Of a stretch of DNA of 51,853 bases, positions 8,631 through 17,386 are shown in pieces; within the stretch, counting starts at the first letter, position 1, and each line of letters opens with the position of its first letter. Below the pieces are notes generated by a model. It was not told the origin of the DNA and ran no database searches. It saw only the letters and a program-made list of their open reading frames with translations. The DNA is taken from contig NZ_JAPTYD010000026.1 of NCBI RefSeq assembly GCF_026913015.1, forward strand, positions 1 to 51,853, given 5' to 3'. A program made the translations under genes and the position numbers. Source of the DNA: Paracoccus benzoatiresistens (GTDB taxonomy: Bacteria; Pseudomonadota; Alphaproteobacteria; Rhodobacterales; Rhodobacteraceae).

Positions 8631-9532
8631 TCCCCAAGCCCGTTCACGATGGTCTCCGATGTGACGCGCAGCAGGTCCAGATAGGTGGGGACCGGGCCGT
8701 CCGCGTCCGAAAGGCTGTCCACATACAGGACGCCGCCATAGGTCGCGCCGGTTTCCGCGGCCACGCGGCGCGCCGGGCGGTCGGAAACGGTGGATTCCGA
8801 GAACACCACATCCACGTTGTTTTCGCGCATCACGTCGATGACATGGCGCACCTGCTGCGGGGTGCCCTGCGCATCGGCGTTGATCGGCCACAGGTAGAGT
8901 TGCTTCAGGCCGAAGTCGCGGGCGAGGTAGGAGAACGCTCCTTCGGAGGTGACCAGCCAGCGGCGGTCCGCCGGAAGGGCGCGGGCGGCGTCGCGAAGGG
9001 GCGCAATGGTTTCCGTGATCTGCGCCTTGTAGGCTTCGGCATTGGCCTGGTAGGTCGCCGCATTGCCGGGATCGGCCGTGGCCATCGCCGCCGCAATGTT
9101 GTCCACATAGATCAGCGCGCTGTCGAGCGCCATCCACGCATGGGGGTTCGGCTTGCCCTCGTACTCTCCGCCGCTGATGGGCATTGGCTCGACGCCCTCG
9201 CTGACCACGGCGACAGGCACGTCGCCCAGCTGGTCGATGAATTGCTGGAACCAGCTTTCCAGGTTCAGCCCGTTCACCAGGATCAACCGGGCGTCCCCGG
9301 CGCGGATCAGGTCGCCCGAGGTCGGCTGGTAGTTGTGGATCTCGGCCCCCGGCTTGGTGATCGACTCGACCGTCGCCGCGTCACCTGCGACGTTGCGGGC
9401 CATGTCGGCGATGATTGTGAAGGTCGTCGCGACCTTCAGTTGTTCGGCATGGGCGGGCAGGCAGAAGAGGGTAGCGAAAGCGGCAGCCACAGACAGTTTC
9501 ATCAACGTTCGTTTCCAATCCTTGCTGTCCAT
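8627..9532 (-). CDS. sitA: Mn/Fe ABC transporter periplasmic binding protein SitA
   Basis: A 301-residue cluster A-I metal-binding protein with a signal peptide (hydrophobic core LSVAAAFATLFCLPAHA, cleaved after AHA). Expected metal ligands are His in AEIHNYQPTSGD, His in KPNPHAWMA, Glu in VVFSEST and Asp in the C-terminal DSLSDADG region. It lacks the long His-rich loop of ZnuA-type zinc proteins, which favours Mn or Fe. The ATG at 9532 gives a longer n-region; an internal ATG at 9502 just before the hydrophobic core is possible. It is the first gene of sitABCD and is transcribed away from the Fur/Mur gene across a palindromic operator. Confidence 0.9.
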   Translation of the reverse strand: MDSKDWKRTLMKLSVAAAFATLFCLPAHAEQLKVATTFTIIADMARNVAGDAATVESITKPGAEIHNYQPTSGDLIRAGDARLILVNGLNLESWFQQFIDQLGDVPVAVVSEGVEPMPISGGEYEGKPNPHAWMALDSALIYVDNIAAAMATADPGNAATYQANAEAYKAQITETIAPLRDAARALPADRRWLVTSEGAFSYLARDFGLKQLYLWPINADAQGTPQQVRHVIDVMRENNVDVVFSESTVSDRPARRVAAETGATYGGVLYVDSLSDADGPVPTYLDLLRVTSETIVNGLGE

Positions 9533-9553
9533 GGCCAAGTTATGTGCAAGTCG

Positions 9554-9589
9554 TTCTCAGCTGTCAATAGTTGAGAATTAGTTGCAACT
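9554..9589. promoter_or_regulatory. candidate Fur/Mur operator between sitA and fur/mur
   Basis: In an AT-rich 85-bp divergent intergenic stretch there is an inverted repeat TTCTCA (9554-9559) / TGAGAA (9572-9577). It is followed directly by the perfect 10-bp palindrome AGTTGCAACT (9580-9589). TTGCAA-containing palindromes resemble alphaproteobacterial Mur boxes. The position suits metal-dependent repression of sitABCD and autoregulation of the repressor. Confidence 0.55.
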
Positions 9590-9616
9590 GAACGCCGAAT
9601 GCGGCATCAGAGTTTC

Positions 9617-10036
9617 ATGGAAAATCGAGCGACACAGTTGGAACAGGCCTTGCGCCATGCCGGAGTGCGGGTGACGCGGCAGCGCGCGGCGCTGTTGCGC
9701 GTGATTGCGGGCAGCGAGGATCATCCCGACGCCGCCGAACTGCACCGCCGGGCCGAGGCGGCGGGCGCCGGCGTGTCGCTGGCGACCGTTTATCGCACGC
9801 TGACCACGCTGCAGGCCCAGGGCGTGATCGAGAAGCTGGAATTCCAGGGCGAACCCGCCCGGTGGGAGGCCGCGGACCAGCGCCACCACGACCACATGAT
9901 CGACGTGGACACGGGCGAGGTGATGGAATTCATCAACGACCGGATCGAGCGCCTGCAGGCCGAGATCGCGGCGGAAATGGGATACGAGATCGTCCATCAC
10001 CGGCTGGAGCTTTACGTGCGGCGGCGGGGCGCCTGA
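9617..10036 (+). CDS. Fur-family metalloregulator (Fur/Mur)
   Basis: A 139-residue Fur-family repressor. The winged-helix recognition helix is in SLATVYRTLTTL. The regulatory metal site is the HHDH cluster followed by IDVDTGEVMEF, and there is no CxxC structural zinc motif at the C-terminus. The location divergent from sitABCD matches the manganese-sensing Mur of Rhodobacterales, but Fur versus Mur specificity cannot be settled from sequence. The ATG at 9617 aligns best with family starts; an in-frame ATG at 9599 would add six residues. The stop is seven bases before the YigZ-like gene, which is probably cotranscribed. Confidence 0.85.
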   Translation: MENRATQLEQALRHAGVRVTRQRAALLRVIAGSEDHPDAAELHRRAEAAGAGVSLATVYRTLTTLQAQGVIEKLEFQGEPARWEAADQRHHDHMIDVDTGEVMEFINDRIERLQAEIAAEMGYEIVHHRLELYVRRRGA

Positions 10037-10043
10037 ACTGCCG

Positions 10044-10400
10044 ATGCAGGTCTTCGACAAGATCATTTCGGACCGGGGATCGCGCTATGCGGTCTCGGGC
10101 GGACCCGCCGCCACGCGCGCCGAGGCCCAGGCCCTGCTGGCCGAGCTGAAGCGAAACAAGCGGTTCGCCAAGGCGACCCACAACACCTGGGCGGCGATCC
10201 TCTCCGGCGAGGCGGTCAAGGACGACGATGGCGAGGCTGGCGCAGGGGCGCTGATCCTGCAGATGCTGGAACGCGCCGGGCTTCAGGATCATGTCGTGGT
10301 CGTGACCCGCTGGTATGGCGGCAAGCAGCTGGGCGGCGACCGCTTCCGCCATGTGGCGGATGCGGTCCGGCTGTATCTGCGCGAAACCGGCCTGGGCTAG
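10044..10400 (+). CDS. YigZ/IMPACT N-terminal domain protein
   Basis: A 118-residue protein consisting of just the IMPACT/YigZ N-terminal domain. It has the conserved core with HNTWAAI and DDDGEAGAGALILQMLE, and the VVVTRWYGGKQLGGDRF segment. Full-length YigZ proteins (about 200 residues) carry a second alpha/beta domain that is missing here, as is common in alphaproteobacteria. The biological role is not established, although IMPACT homologues are linked to translation control. It is convergent with the luciferase-like gene and overlaps its stop by four bases. Confidence 0.8.
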   Translation: MQVFDKIISDRGSRYAVSGGPAATRAEAQALLAELKRNKRFAKATHNTWAAILSGEAVKDDDGEAGAGALILQMLERAGLQDHVVVVTRWYGGKQLGGDRFRHVADAVRLYLRETGLG

Positions 10401-11416
10401 CGCCAGCCAAGCGCCGGGGCGACGTGGCGCAGGATGCTGTCGATGACATGGACGTTGTAATCGACGCCCAGCATGTTCGGCACGGTCAGCAGCAGGGTAT
10501 CGGCCTCGGCAATGGCTTCGTCCTGGCGCAACTGGCCGATCAGCCGGTCGGGTTCGTCGGCATAGCTGCGCCCGAAGACGGCGCGATAGTTGTCGATATT
10601 GCCGATCTGGTCGCTGTCCTTGCCCCCGCGCCCGAAATAGCGGCGGTCCATGTCATTCACCAGGGCGAAGATCGACCGGCTGACCGACACGCGCGGGGCG
10701 CGCTCATGGCCGGCAGCCGCCCAGGCTTCGCGATAGACGCGGATCTGGCGGGCCTGCTGGACGTGGAACGGCTCGCCCGATTCATCGACCTTGAGGGTCG
10801 AACTTTGCAGGTTCATGCCCATCCGGGCCGCCCATTCCGCCGTGGCGTCGGACGCCGAGCCCCACCAGATGCGGTCGCGCAGCCCTTCCGAATGGGGTTC
10901 CAGCCGCAACAGGCCCGGTGGGTTCGGAAACATCGGGCGCGGGTTCGGACGCGCAAAGCCCTTGCCTTCAAGCTGCTGCAGGAAGACCTCGGTATGGCGG
11001 CGGGCCATGTCCTGGTCGCTTTCGCCCTCGGCGGGTTGATAGCCGAAATGGCGCCAGCCATCGACCACCTGTTCCGGGCTGCCGCGGCTGATGCCAAGCT
11101 GCAGGCGCCCGCCGGAAATTAGGTCGGCCGCGCCGGCGTCCTCGACCATGTAGAGCGGGTTTTCATAGCGCATGTCGATGACGCCGGTGCCGATCTCGAT
11201 CCGGCTGGTGTGCGCGCCGACGGCGGCCAGCAGCGGAAAGGGCGAGGCCAACTGGCGCGCGAAGTGATGCACGCGGAAATAGGCCCCGTCCGCGCCCAGT
11301 TCCTCGGCCGCGACGGCAAGGTCGATGGATTGCAGCAGCACGTCCCGGGCCGTGCGGACCTGTGATCCGCGCTCGGGCGACCAGTGGCCGAAGGACAGAA
11401 AGCCGATCTTCTTCAT
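10397..11416 (-). CDS. luciferase-like flavin-dependent monooxygenase
   Basis: A 339-residue member of the bacterial luciferase-like (LLM) superfamily. It has a beta-barrel start (KKIGFLSFGHW), the AEELGADGAYFRVHHF region and the RIEIGTGVIDMRYENPL strand, all typical of FMN- or F420-dependent oxidoreductases related to LuxA. The Rhodobacterales context favours reduced flavin as cosubstrate. The substrate is unknown, and no flavin reductase lies beside it. It is a single-gene unit. Confidence 0.8.
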   Translation of the reverse strand: MKKIGFLSFGHWSPERGSQVRTARDVLLQSIDLAVAAEELGADGAYFRVHHFARQLASPFPLLAAVGAHTSRIEIGTGVIDMRYENPLYMVEDAGAADLISGGRLQLGISRGSPEQVVDGWRHFGYQPAEGESDQDMARRHTEVFLQQLEGKGFARPNPRPMFPNPPGLLRLEPHSEGLRDRIWWGSASDATAEWAARMGMNLQSSTLKVDESGEPFHVQQARQIRVYREAWAAAGHERAPRVSVSRSIFALVNDMDRRYFGRGGKDSDQIGNIDNYRAVFGRSYADEPDRLIGQLRQDEAIAEADTLLLTVPNMLGVDYNVHVIDSILRHVAPALGWR

Positions 11417-11529
11417 GTTATCCCTTTGTTGCGCGAAATGTGCGCTGCGAGGGATCTAGGGGCTGGCGGGTCCGCCCCACAAGGCTCACGGGCGCGCAGG
11501 GGCTGTGCGCCAATGATCAGGATGGCGTG

Positions 11530-12402
11530 CTATTTCCAGCGGCGGTGCACCCAGAACCACTGGTCCATGTGCTGCCGGACCAGCGACTCCAGGTCGTCGT
11601 TCAGCGCCTGCATCATCTGGGCAGGCGCGCCATGTTCGACAGGCTCGCCCACATGGACACGGAAGCGCAGCCCGTCGGGACAGCGGATGCCGTGGACCGG
11701 CACCAGCAGTGCGTCATAGCGGACGGCCAGTTCGGCGGGCGTCAGCACCGTGCGGCTTGGCAGGTCGAAGAAGCGCAGTTCCGGCGCGTGGCGGTCGTAT
11801 TGGTCAAAGCCGAGCGCCAGCCAGCCGCCCCCCTTCAGGAAACGCAGCATCGAGGCGAGGCCCGAGCGGCCACGCGGGAACAGCGGCTCGGCGATGGCGT
11901 GGATGGCCGGGATGTAGTGGCGGTTGAACGCCTCGTTGTTCATGGGGCGATAAAGCGCGCCCACGGGCCAGCCGCGCCCGGCAAGGGCTGCGCGCATGGC
12001 ATCGTAGTTGCCGAAGTGGGCGCAGGCGATGATGACAGGGCGGTGCGCGTCGAAGGCGGCTTCCAGCGCCGGCAGGCCGGGGCCTTCTAGGGGATCCGCC
12101 TCGCGGATGCGGGCGGTGAATTCCTCGCCCGAATAGATTTCTGCCACGGACCGGCCCGCGTTGTTCGGGACGGCGCGGGCCAGTGCCTCGACCTCGTTGG
12201 GGGACAGGTCGGGGCGGGCAAGCGCCAGGTTCTCGCGGATGCGACCCCGCCAGCCGGCGAGAAGGCCCAGGACATGCGCGAACAGCCAGCCCACGGCGGG
12301 GATGCGCTTTTCATAGGGCAGCAGCCGCGCGAGTCCGATCACCGACAGGAAGGCGGTGTTGGCGATGCGGTCGGAGAGGGGCGGGGAATCAGGTTGGCTC
12401 AT
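11530..12402 (-). CDS. lysophospholipid/lipid A acyltransferase (LpxL/HtrB family)
   Basis: A 290-residue LABLAT-family acyltransferase. The catalytic HX4D motif is His129-Asp134 in ACAHFGNYD, and GALYRPMNN and a downstream FPRGRSG motif form the substrate site. The N-terminal ~45 residues contain a weak membrane-associating helix. The likely role is transfer of an acyl chain to lipid A or a related lipid at the inner membrane. The start ATG overlaps the stop of the EamA gene (TGATG), so translation is coupled. The gene is not necessarily the organism's main lauroyltransferase. Confidence 0.85.
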   Translation of the reverse strand: MSQPDSPPLSDRIANTAFLSVIGLARLLPYEKRIPAVGWLFAHVLGLLAGWRGRIRENLALARPDLSPNEVEALARAVPNNAGRSVAEIYSGEEFTARIREADPLEGPGLPALEAAFDAHRPVIIACAHFGNYDAMRAALAGRGWPVGALYRPMNNEAFNRHYIPAIHAIAEPLFPRGRSGLASMLRFLKGGGWLALGFDQYDRHAPELRFFDLPSRTVLTPAELAVRYDALLVPVHGIRCPDGLRFRVHVGEPVEHGAPAQMMQALNDDLESLVRQHMDQWFWVHRRWK

Positions 12403-13298
12403 CAGGTCTTTCGCGTCGCGCGGGCCTCTCGCGACCAGACATACAGGCCCGCGGCCACGATAAGCGCAGCCCCCGCGACCGTCCAGAGATCGGGCAACTG
12501 CCCGAACAGCATCCAGCCCCATAGCCCGGCCCAGACCAGCCCGGTATAGCCGAAGGGCGCCAGCACACCGGCCTCGGCCACGGCAAAGGCGCGGACCAGC
12601 AGGTATTGGCTGAGCGTGCCGAAAGCGCCCAGCAGCGCGAAGGCCCACAGGTCGGACAGGGCGATCGGCTGCCAGACGAAGGGCACCACAAGCGAGGTCA
12701 ATGCGCTGCCCACCACCGCCGACCACATGACCGAGGTCGCCACCGAATCCATCCGCGCCATCCGCGTCAGCAGCGCGCCCGTGGCATAGGTGAAGGCCCC
12801 GGCCAGCGGCAGCAGGGCAGCGGGCTGGAAGACGCCCATGCCGGGGCGGATGATGATCAGGGCACCGATCAGCGCGACACCGATGCCCGCCAGCCGTCGG
12901 GGGCCGATCTTCTCGCCCAGGAACAGCGCGGCGCCAAGCGTGATCAGGACCGGGTTCAGGTCCATGATCGCCGTCGCCTCGGCCAGCCCGATCACCTGAA
13001 GCGAGGAAAAGAACAGCCCGACCGAGCCCAGCTGCATCAGGGCGCGGGCGAATTGCAGTCCGGGTCGGCGGGTGCGCAGCAGCGGAAACGTCCCCGCGCG
13101 AAAGATGAGGGCGAAGATCAGAAGATTGCCGACGAAGCGCGCCCAGACGACCTGCGCGGGATGATAGGATTGCGTCAGGTATTTCGCCGTCGCGTCCATC
13201 ATGGTGAAGCCCAGGATAGCGGCCAGCAGCAGCAGGATCCCGTTCGCCTGCATGCTGGCGGGACCGCGCAGGCCAAGGACATGCCCCTGGGGCTTCAT
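12402..13298 (-). CDS. EamA/DMT-family transporter
   Basis: A 298-residue protein with about ten transmembrane helices arranged as two EamA repeats. The first ends near IIIRPGMG and the second begins at GAFTYATGALLTR, with the typical LGEKIGPRR turn between helices. This points to a drug/metabolite-type exporter with unknown substrate. The ATG at 13298 has a strong GGAGG seven bases upstream, which decides it over the GTG at 13313. It is divergent from the PAP2 gene across ~115 bp. Confidence 0.82.
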   Translation of the reverse strand: MKPQGHVLGLRGPASMQANGILLLLAAILGFTMMDATAKYLTQSYHPAQVVWARFVGNLLIFALIFRAGTFPLLRTRRPGLQFARALMQLGSVGLFFSSLQVIGLAEATAIMDLNPVLITLGAALFLGEKIGPRRLAGIGVALIGALIIIRPGMGVFQPAALLPLAGAFTYATGALLTRMARMDSVATSVMWSAVVGSALTSLVVPFVWQPIALSDLWAFALLGAFGTLSQYLLVRAFAVAEAGVLAPFGYTGLVWAGLWGWMLFGQLPDLWTVAGAALIVAAGLYVWSREARATRKT

Positions 13299-13415
13299 TC
13301 GCCACCTCCGCACGCGCTGCAGCCGTTAATCAAGAAACCAATCCCTTGTTGCCGCGAATGACGGGTTTGTAACAAAATCGTGTCACAGGTTTCTTTAACA
13401 GTGTCAGAGGTAAAA

Positions 13416-14123
13416 GTGTCTTCTTTTTTCAACACGTTGGCAGAGATTGACTTTGCGATTTCCAGAAGCGCGATCGAGTGGACGACACAGACGCGCATCG
13501 GCCGTGGCATCATGGCACCCTTCGTGGACAACGCCCTGCTGAAAGGCGCCGTGCCGGCGGCCGTCTTCTGGTATCTTTGGTTTCGAAACGATCAGCAACC
13601 CCGAAAGCATTCCCAACTGGTCGCAACCCTGCTGACCGTCGCTGTCGCCATCGTCGCTGGGCGAACCTTGGCAAACTTCCTGCCGTTCCGGCCGCGTCCC
13701 CTTGCGACGCCGGAGGTGATGGGCGCCAACGTCAAGACCTCGGCCTTCTTCGAGGATTGGAGTTCGATGCCAAGCGACCATGCCGTCATGTTCTTCACCC
13801 TTGCCGGCTGCATCTTCCTGATAGCCCGGCGCGAAGGCATCGCGCTGTTTCTCCATGCGGCGTTTTTCGTCTGTGCCGCGCGCGTTCTTTTCGGGCTGCA
13901 TTTCCTCAGCGACGTGGTCGTGGGGGCGGTTGTCGGAACGGCGATCGCCTTTGCGGTGATGCCGGTCCTAACGCAGCTTGTGCAAAGACTGCGCCAGGGG
14001 ATCCGCTGGACCATGCGGCCCCAAGTCGAATATCCGCTGCTGTTCCTGGTGACATTCCAGTTCGCGACCATGTTCGACGGGGCCCGGGACCTTGCCATCC
14101 GCGCAGCAAGATTCCTGTTCTAG
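13416..14123 (+). CDS. PAP2-family membrane phosphatase
   Basis: A ~235-residue integral membrane phosphatase of the PAP2 superfamily. The three active-site motifs are visible: an RTLANFLPFRPRP version of Kx6RP, SMPSDHAV (PSGH with Asp for Gly), and ARVLFGLHFLSDVV (SRx5Hx3D with the catalytic His and Asp). The likely substrates are undecaprenyl or phosphatidyl phosphates. The start is unusual: the best signal is GTG at 13416 with AGAGG at 13406-13410, and an in-frame GTG at 13380 is an alternative. Its TAG overlaps the TAG of the convergent xerD gene. Confidence 0.75.
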   Translation: MSSFFNTLAEIDFAISRSAIEWTTQTRIGRGIMAPFVDNALLKGAVPAAVFWYLWFRNDQQPRKHSQLVATLLTVAVAIVAGRTLANFLPFRPRPLATPEVMGANVKTSAFFEDWSSMPSDHAVMFFTLAGCIFLIARREGIALFLHAAFFVCAARVLFGLHFLSDVVVGAVVGTAIAFAVMPVLTQLVQRLRQGIRWTMRPQVEYPLLFLVTFQFATMFDGARDLAIRAARFLF

Positions 14124-15073
14124 CCCGGCACGCCGCCCTTGCGGGCCAAGGGATGGTGGGTCAGGACCAGGTCGCGCATCCGTTCGTCAAGGACATGGGT
14201 ATAGATCTCGGTCGTGCCCAGGTCGGCATGGCCCAGCAGCGTCTGGATGCTGCGAAGATCGGCGCCGCCTTCCAGAAGATGCGTGGCGAAGGCGTGGCGG
14301 ATGACGTGGGGCGTCACGCGCGAGGGTGAAACGCCCGCCTGCACGGCCATGTCATTCAGAAGCCTGCCAAAGGTCTGGCGCGGCATGTGGCCCGCTGCGC
14401 CCGGCGCGGGAAACAGCCAGCGCGCCCCTTTGCCCGCCACCAGCCGGCCAAGCGCGCTGTCCTTCGGGGCATCGTCGCGAATCCCCAGCCAGGCCGCCAG
14501 CGCGCGCCGGGCAGGCGCGGTCAGCGGCACCATCCGCTCCTTGTCGCCCTTGCCGCGGATCAGCAGCACGCGCGGGTCGCCACGGCAGGCTGCGGCGGGC
14601 AGGGCCACCAACTCGCTGACGCGCATTCCCGTGGCATAGAGCAGTTCGATCAGGCACAGGTTGCGGGCCTGTTCCGCCTCGGTCCGGCCGATCTTCGGGG
14701 CGGCGGTCAGCAGGGCCTCGATCTCGGCCCGGTCGAGCGTCTTGGGCAAGCGCTTGGCCCGGCCCGGCCCGCTGATACGGATGGCGGGGTCGTCGTCGCG
14801 CCAACCTTCCTCCAGCGCGAAGCGCGTGAACTGCCGGATCGATGACAGCCGCCGCGCCCGCGTCGCGCGCGACAGACCCTGCGCGTCGCAATGGGTCAGG
14901 TAATCCTCGACCAGTTCGCGGGTCAGGGCGGCCAGGGTCAACTTGCGGGCGGCAAGCCAGTCCGACAGGTCGCGCAGGTCGCGGCCATAGGCCAGCACGG
15001 TGTTGCGCGCGGATCCGGATTCGGCGGCCTTGGCGTCCAGAAAGGCCGATATGGCGCGATGGTCCGCGATCAT
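14120..15073 (-). CDS. xerD: site-specific tyrosine recombinase XerD
   Basis: A 317-residue tyrosine recombinase of XerC/D size. An N-terminal SAM-like core-binding domain (1-105) is followed by a catalytic domain with Arg151 (ATGMRVSEL), Lys175 (RGKGDKER), His256/Arg259 (HVIRH), His282 (LGHADLGTTEIY) and nucleophile Tyr291. The spacing and flanking motifs match chromosomal dimer resolution recombinases rather than phage integrases. XerC versus XerD cannot be decided with certainty; XerD is the closer fit. Its start overlaps the stop of the upstream secreted-protein gene (ATGA). Confidence 0.85.
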   Translation of the reverse strand: MIADHRAISAFLDAKAAESGSARNTVLAYGRDLRDLSDWLAARKLTLAALTRELVEDYLTHCDAQGLSRATRARRLSSIRQFTRFALEEGWRDDDPAIRISGPGRAKRLPKTLDRAEIEALLTAAPKIGRTEAEQARNLCLIELLYATGMRVSELVALPAAACRGDPRVLLIRGKGDKERMVPLTAPARRALAAWLGIRDDAPKDSALGRLVAGKGARWLFPAPGAAGHMPRQTFGRLLNDMAVQAGVSPSRVTPHVIRHAFATHLLEGGADLRSIQTLLGHADLGTTEIYTHVLDERMRDLVLTHHPLARKGGVPG

Positions 15074-16539
15074 GGGTCTTGCCGCATCACCGGCAGCAGC
15101 GACAACTGCGCCGCCGCCAGATCCGCCTCGGCCGTCAGCCCGAGCGCGCGAAGCATGGCAAGTCCCCGACCGGCGCGGGGCAGGTCGCCGTCCAGGCCGG
15201 CATCGACGTCCGCCATGGCGTTCAGCAGCGCCTCGCCCTGATGGGTGCCGGGGGCAACGACGGGATCGGCCTTCAGCGCCGGGTCAAGGATCAGCGGCAC
15301 CGGGGTCGGCAGGCCCTGCCATTGGCGCAGCCAGGTGGCGATCTCGGCCGAGGGACCTTCGCCGCCCTGGGGCAGGTCGGCGGCAATCATGGCCGCAAGG
15401 ACATGGGCCATGCCGGCCTTGCGGAATTCGTCGAAGGCCCGGGGCAGGGCGGAGGAGGGATCGCCGCCGGCCAAGGCGGCCTCCAGCGTGCGCATCGCGC
15501 CGGCGCGTTCCCAGACCCCGCCCGAGGCGGCAGGCTTCTGTTCGCCGTAAAGCGCGCGCAGGGTCGCGGGCGGAGTGGTGCCTGCGCGGGCCAGACGCTC
15601 GGCAGCCTCCAGCCGGGCCTTCCAGCCGTTGTTCGCCCGCAGGTCGGAATGCGCAAAGGCGATCGGCAGCGACGAGGTCGGAAGGGGTTGGCCGATCGCC
15701 TCGTGGATGCGGAAATCCAGCGGGGTCATGCGGTCGGACGGGGGCAGCACCTGGTCGCTGTCCACATAGGCATCGTCCAGGAAATGCGTCAGCAGGACCG
15801 CCTGCCGCTGGTCCAGCAGGCCCAGGGCCTCGGCCCCGTTCAGGCTGATCGCGGCGGCGGCCCAATCGCCGGTCTGCGCCAGGCAGAAGATGCGCGCGGC
15901 AAAGCTGGGGGCGATGCCGGGGGTGTTGTTCATGATGTCGCAGGCCCGCGCCTCGTCGCCCTTCAGAAGGGCGATGTCGAACAGCCGGCGGAAGATCTCG
16001 GGGTCGCTTGGCCCTGCGGCGATCAGCAGCGCCTGCGCCCGGTCCAGCGCGCCCGCATCCAGCAGGCGGTCGGCGCGGGCCAGGAACAGCCTGCCTTGCG
16101 GCGCACCGGGTTCCGCGGGGGGCGGGACCAGTTGCGTGACAAGGACGCGGTCCAGCAGGGCATTCATCGCAGGCAGGCGGGCAGGGGTGCGCAGGATCAG
16201 GTCGGCTAGCGCGGCGGGGCTGCTGCCCTCCCACAGGGTGGGTGGAAGGCCCGCCTTGCGCGGCGTCACCAAGCCCACCGCGTCAGGATTGCCGTTGCCA
16301 AGGCGGGTGACCTGGACCGAACCGACCTCTCCTGTCGTGGCGACCGGCTTGGGGCCGGGCGCGCCCGGCAGGCCGGGGGGCGGCTTGTCGCCCGGCCGCC
16401 AGGCCGAGCTTTCGCGGTCAGGCCCGCGCACGCTACCCGAAAGCCAGTCGCTGGCCGACAAGGGCTGTTCCGCCAGGGCGGGGCAGGCCAGTCCAAGGGC
16501 AAGGCCCAGGGGCAGCAGCCGGGGGATCAAGCCCGTCAC
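15070..16539 (-). CDS. secreted helical-repeat protein of unknown function
   Basis: A 489-residue protein with a signal peptide (LLPLGLALGLACPALA, cleavage after ALA). A Pro/Gly-rich low-complexity segment (about 45-85) is followed by an Ala/Leu-rich all-helical region resembling TPR-like solenoids. It is probably periplasmic. The start is a GTG at 16539 that overlaps the TGA of the preceding small gene. No enzyme motif is recognised. The position next to xerD is conserved-looking for Rhodobacterales, but function cannot be given. Confidence 0.6.
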   Translation of the reverse strand: MTGLIPRLLPLGLALGLACPALAEQPLSASDWLSGSVRGPDRESSAWRPGDKPPPGLPGAPGPKPVATTGEVGSVQVTRLGNGNPDAVGLVTPRKAGLPPTLWEGSSPAALADLILRTPARLPAMNALLDRVLVTQLVPPPAEPGAPQGRLFLARADRLLDAGALDRAQALLIAAGPSDPEIFRRLFDIALLKGDEARACDIMNNTPGIAPSFAARIFCLAQTGDWAAAAISLNGAEALGLLDQRQAVLLTHFLDDAYVDSDQVLPPSDRMTPLDFRIHEAIGQPLPTSSLPIAFAHSDLRANNGWKARLEAAERLARAGTTPPATLRALYGEQKPAASGGVWERAGAMRTLEAALAGGDPSSALPRAFDEFRKAGMAHVLAAMIAADLPQGGEGPSAEIATWLRQWQGLPTPVPLILDPALKADPVVAPGTHQGEALLNAMADVDAGLDGDLPRAGRGLAMLRALGLTAEADLAAAQLSLLPVMRQDP

Positions 16540-16706
16540 TCGGTTTCAGCCCCGGCTTGCGGACCGGGGACGGGGGTTGCAGGGGCGCCGCCGATGGGGC
16601 TGCGGACCTCGGACCGGACCGGCTCCATGTCGCCGAAATAGGCGTAACCGGCCAGGCCGATCACCGCCGCCAGAATCAGCACCACCAGAACCTTGAGCAG
16701 CCGCAT
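16536..16706 (-). CDS. small single-pass membrane protein
   Basis: A 56-residue protein starting MRLLKVLVVLILAAVIGLAG, a clear membrane anchor or uncleaved signal. It is followed by GYAYFGDMEPVRSEV and a Pro/Ala/Gly-rich tail. It is preceded by GAGG about 8-12 bases from the ATG. Its TGA overlaps the GTG of the downstream secreted protein gene, which shows translational coupling. It is the first gene of the xerD transcript. Function is unknown. Confidence 0.65.
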   Translation of the reverse strand: MRLLKVLVVLILAAVIGLAGYAYFGDMEPVRSEVRSPIGGAPATPVPGPQAGAETE

Positions 16707-16816
16707 CGAATTTCGCCTCGTTCATCGTTGTTTTTCGTGTCTCGGACCCGGTCTTTCGCCGGTTCGGCCCGAATATATATGGCATTCCCCGAAAGATCAC
16801 GCCATTCAGTCGGGCC

Positions 16817-17386
16817 ATGAAACGGGGGACGGACATGCGCCAGCGCCTGAGGCGCCATATCGTGCTGGTGGGGATGATGGGGGCGGGCAAGAGCGCGCTC
16901 GGGTCGGAACTGGCCCGGCGGCTGCACGTGCCCTTCACCGATTCGGATCACGAGATCGAGGCGGCGGCCGCCATGTCCATTTCGGAAATCTTCGCCCGCG
17001 ATGGCGAGGCCTTCTTCCGCGACCGCGAGGCCCAGGTCATTGCGCGCATCCTGAAGGAATCGCCGCGCGTGATCTCGACCGGCGGGGGCGCCTGGATGCA
17101 GGAGCGCAACCGCGCGGCCATCAAGGCGGCGGGCCTGTCGGTCTGGCTGGCCTGCGACCTTGAAACGCTGTGGCACCGCGTCCGCCAGCGCAGCACGCGG
17201 CCCCTGCTGCAGACCGCCGATCCCAAGGGCACCCTGGCCCGGCTTCTGGCCGAGCGCGATCCGACCTATGCCCTGGCCGAGCTGACCTTTCCCGCCCGCC
17301 CCGGCGACAGCGTCGATGCCGCGACGACGCGGCTTCTGGACGCCATCCGCGCCGCCGACCCAGACCTTGTGACCGAGACGCCATGA
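16817..17386 (+). CDS. aroK: shikimate kinase
   Basis: A 189-residue shikimate kinase, the fifth step of the chorismate pathway. The P-loop is GMMGAGKS (19-26), the shikimate-binding Asp is in FTDSDHEIE, the Arg is in FFRDREAQV, and STGGGAW and the RPLL lid region are present. The ATG at 16817 gives a slightly long N-terminus. The ATG at 16835, which has a purine-rich GGGGGACGGA just upstream, may be the true start. The stop overlaps the aroB start (ATGA), the usual aroKB arrangement. Confidence 0.93.
   Translation: MKRGTDMRQRLRRHIVLVGMMGAGKSALGSELARRLHVPFTDSDHEIEAAAAMSISEIFARDGEAFFRDREAQVIARILKESPRVISTGGGAWMQERNRAAIKAAGLSVWLACDLETLWHRVRQRSTRPLLQTADPKGTLARLLAERDPTYALAELTFPARPGDSVDAATTRLLDAIRAADPDLVTETP

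Noticed and set aside
14111..14123. Recombination or att site at the PAP2/xerD junction
   Set aside because: The two stops merely share bases (convergent TAG codons); no repeat or tRNA end is visible.
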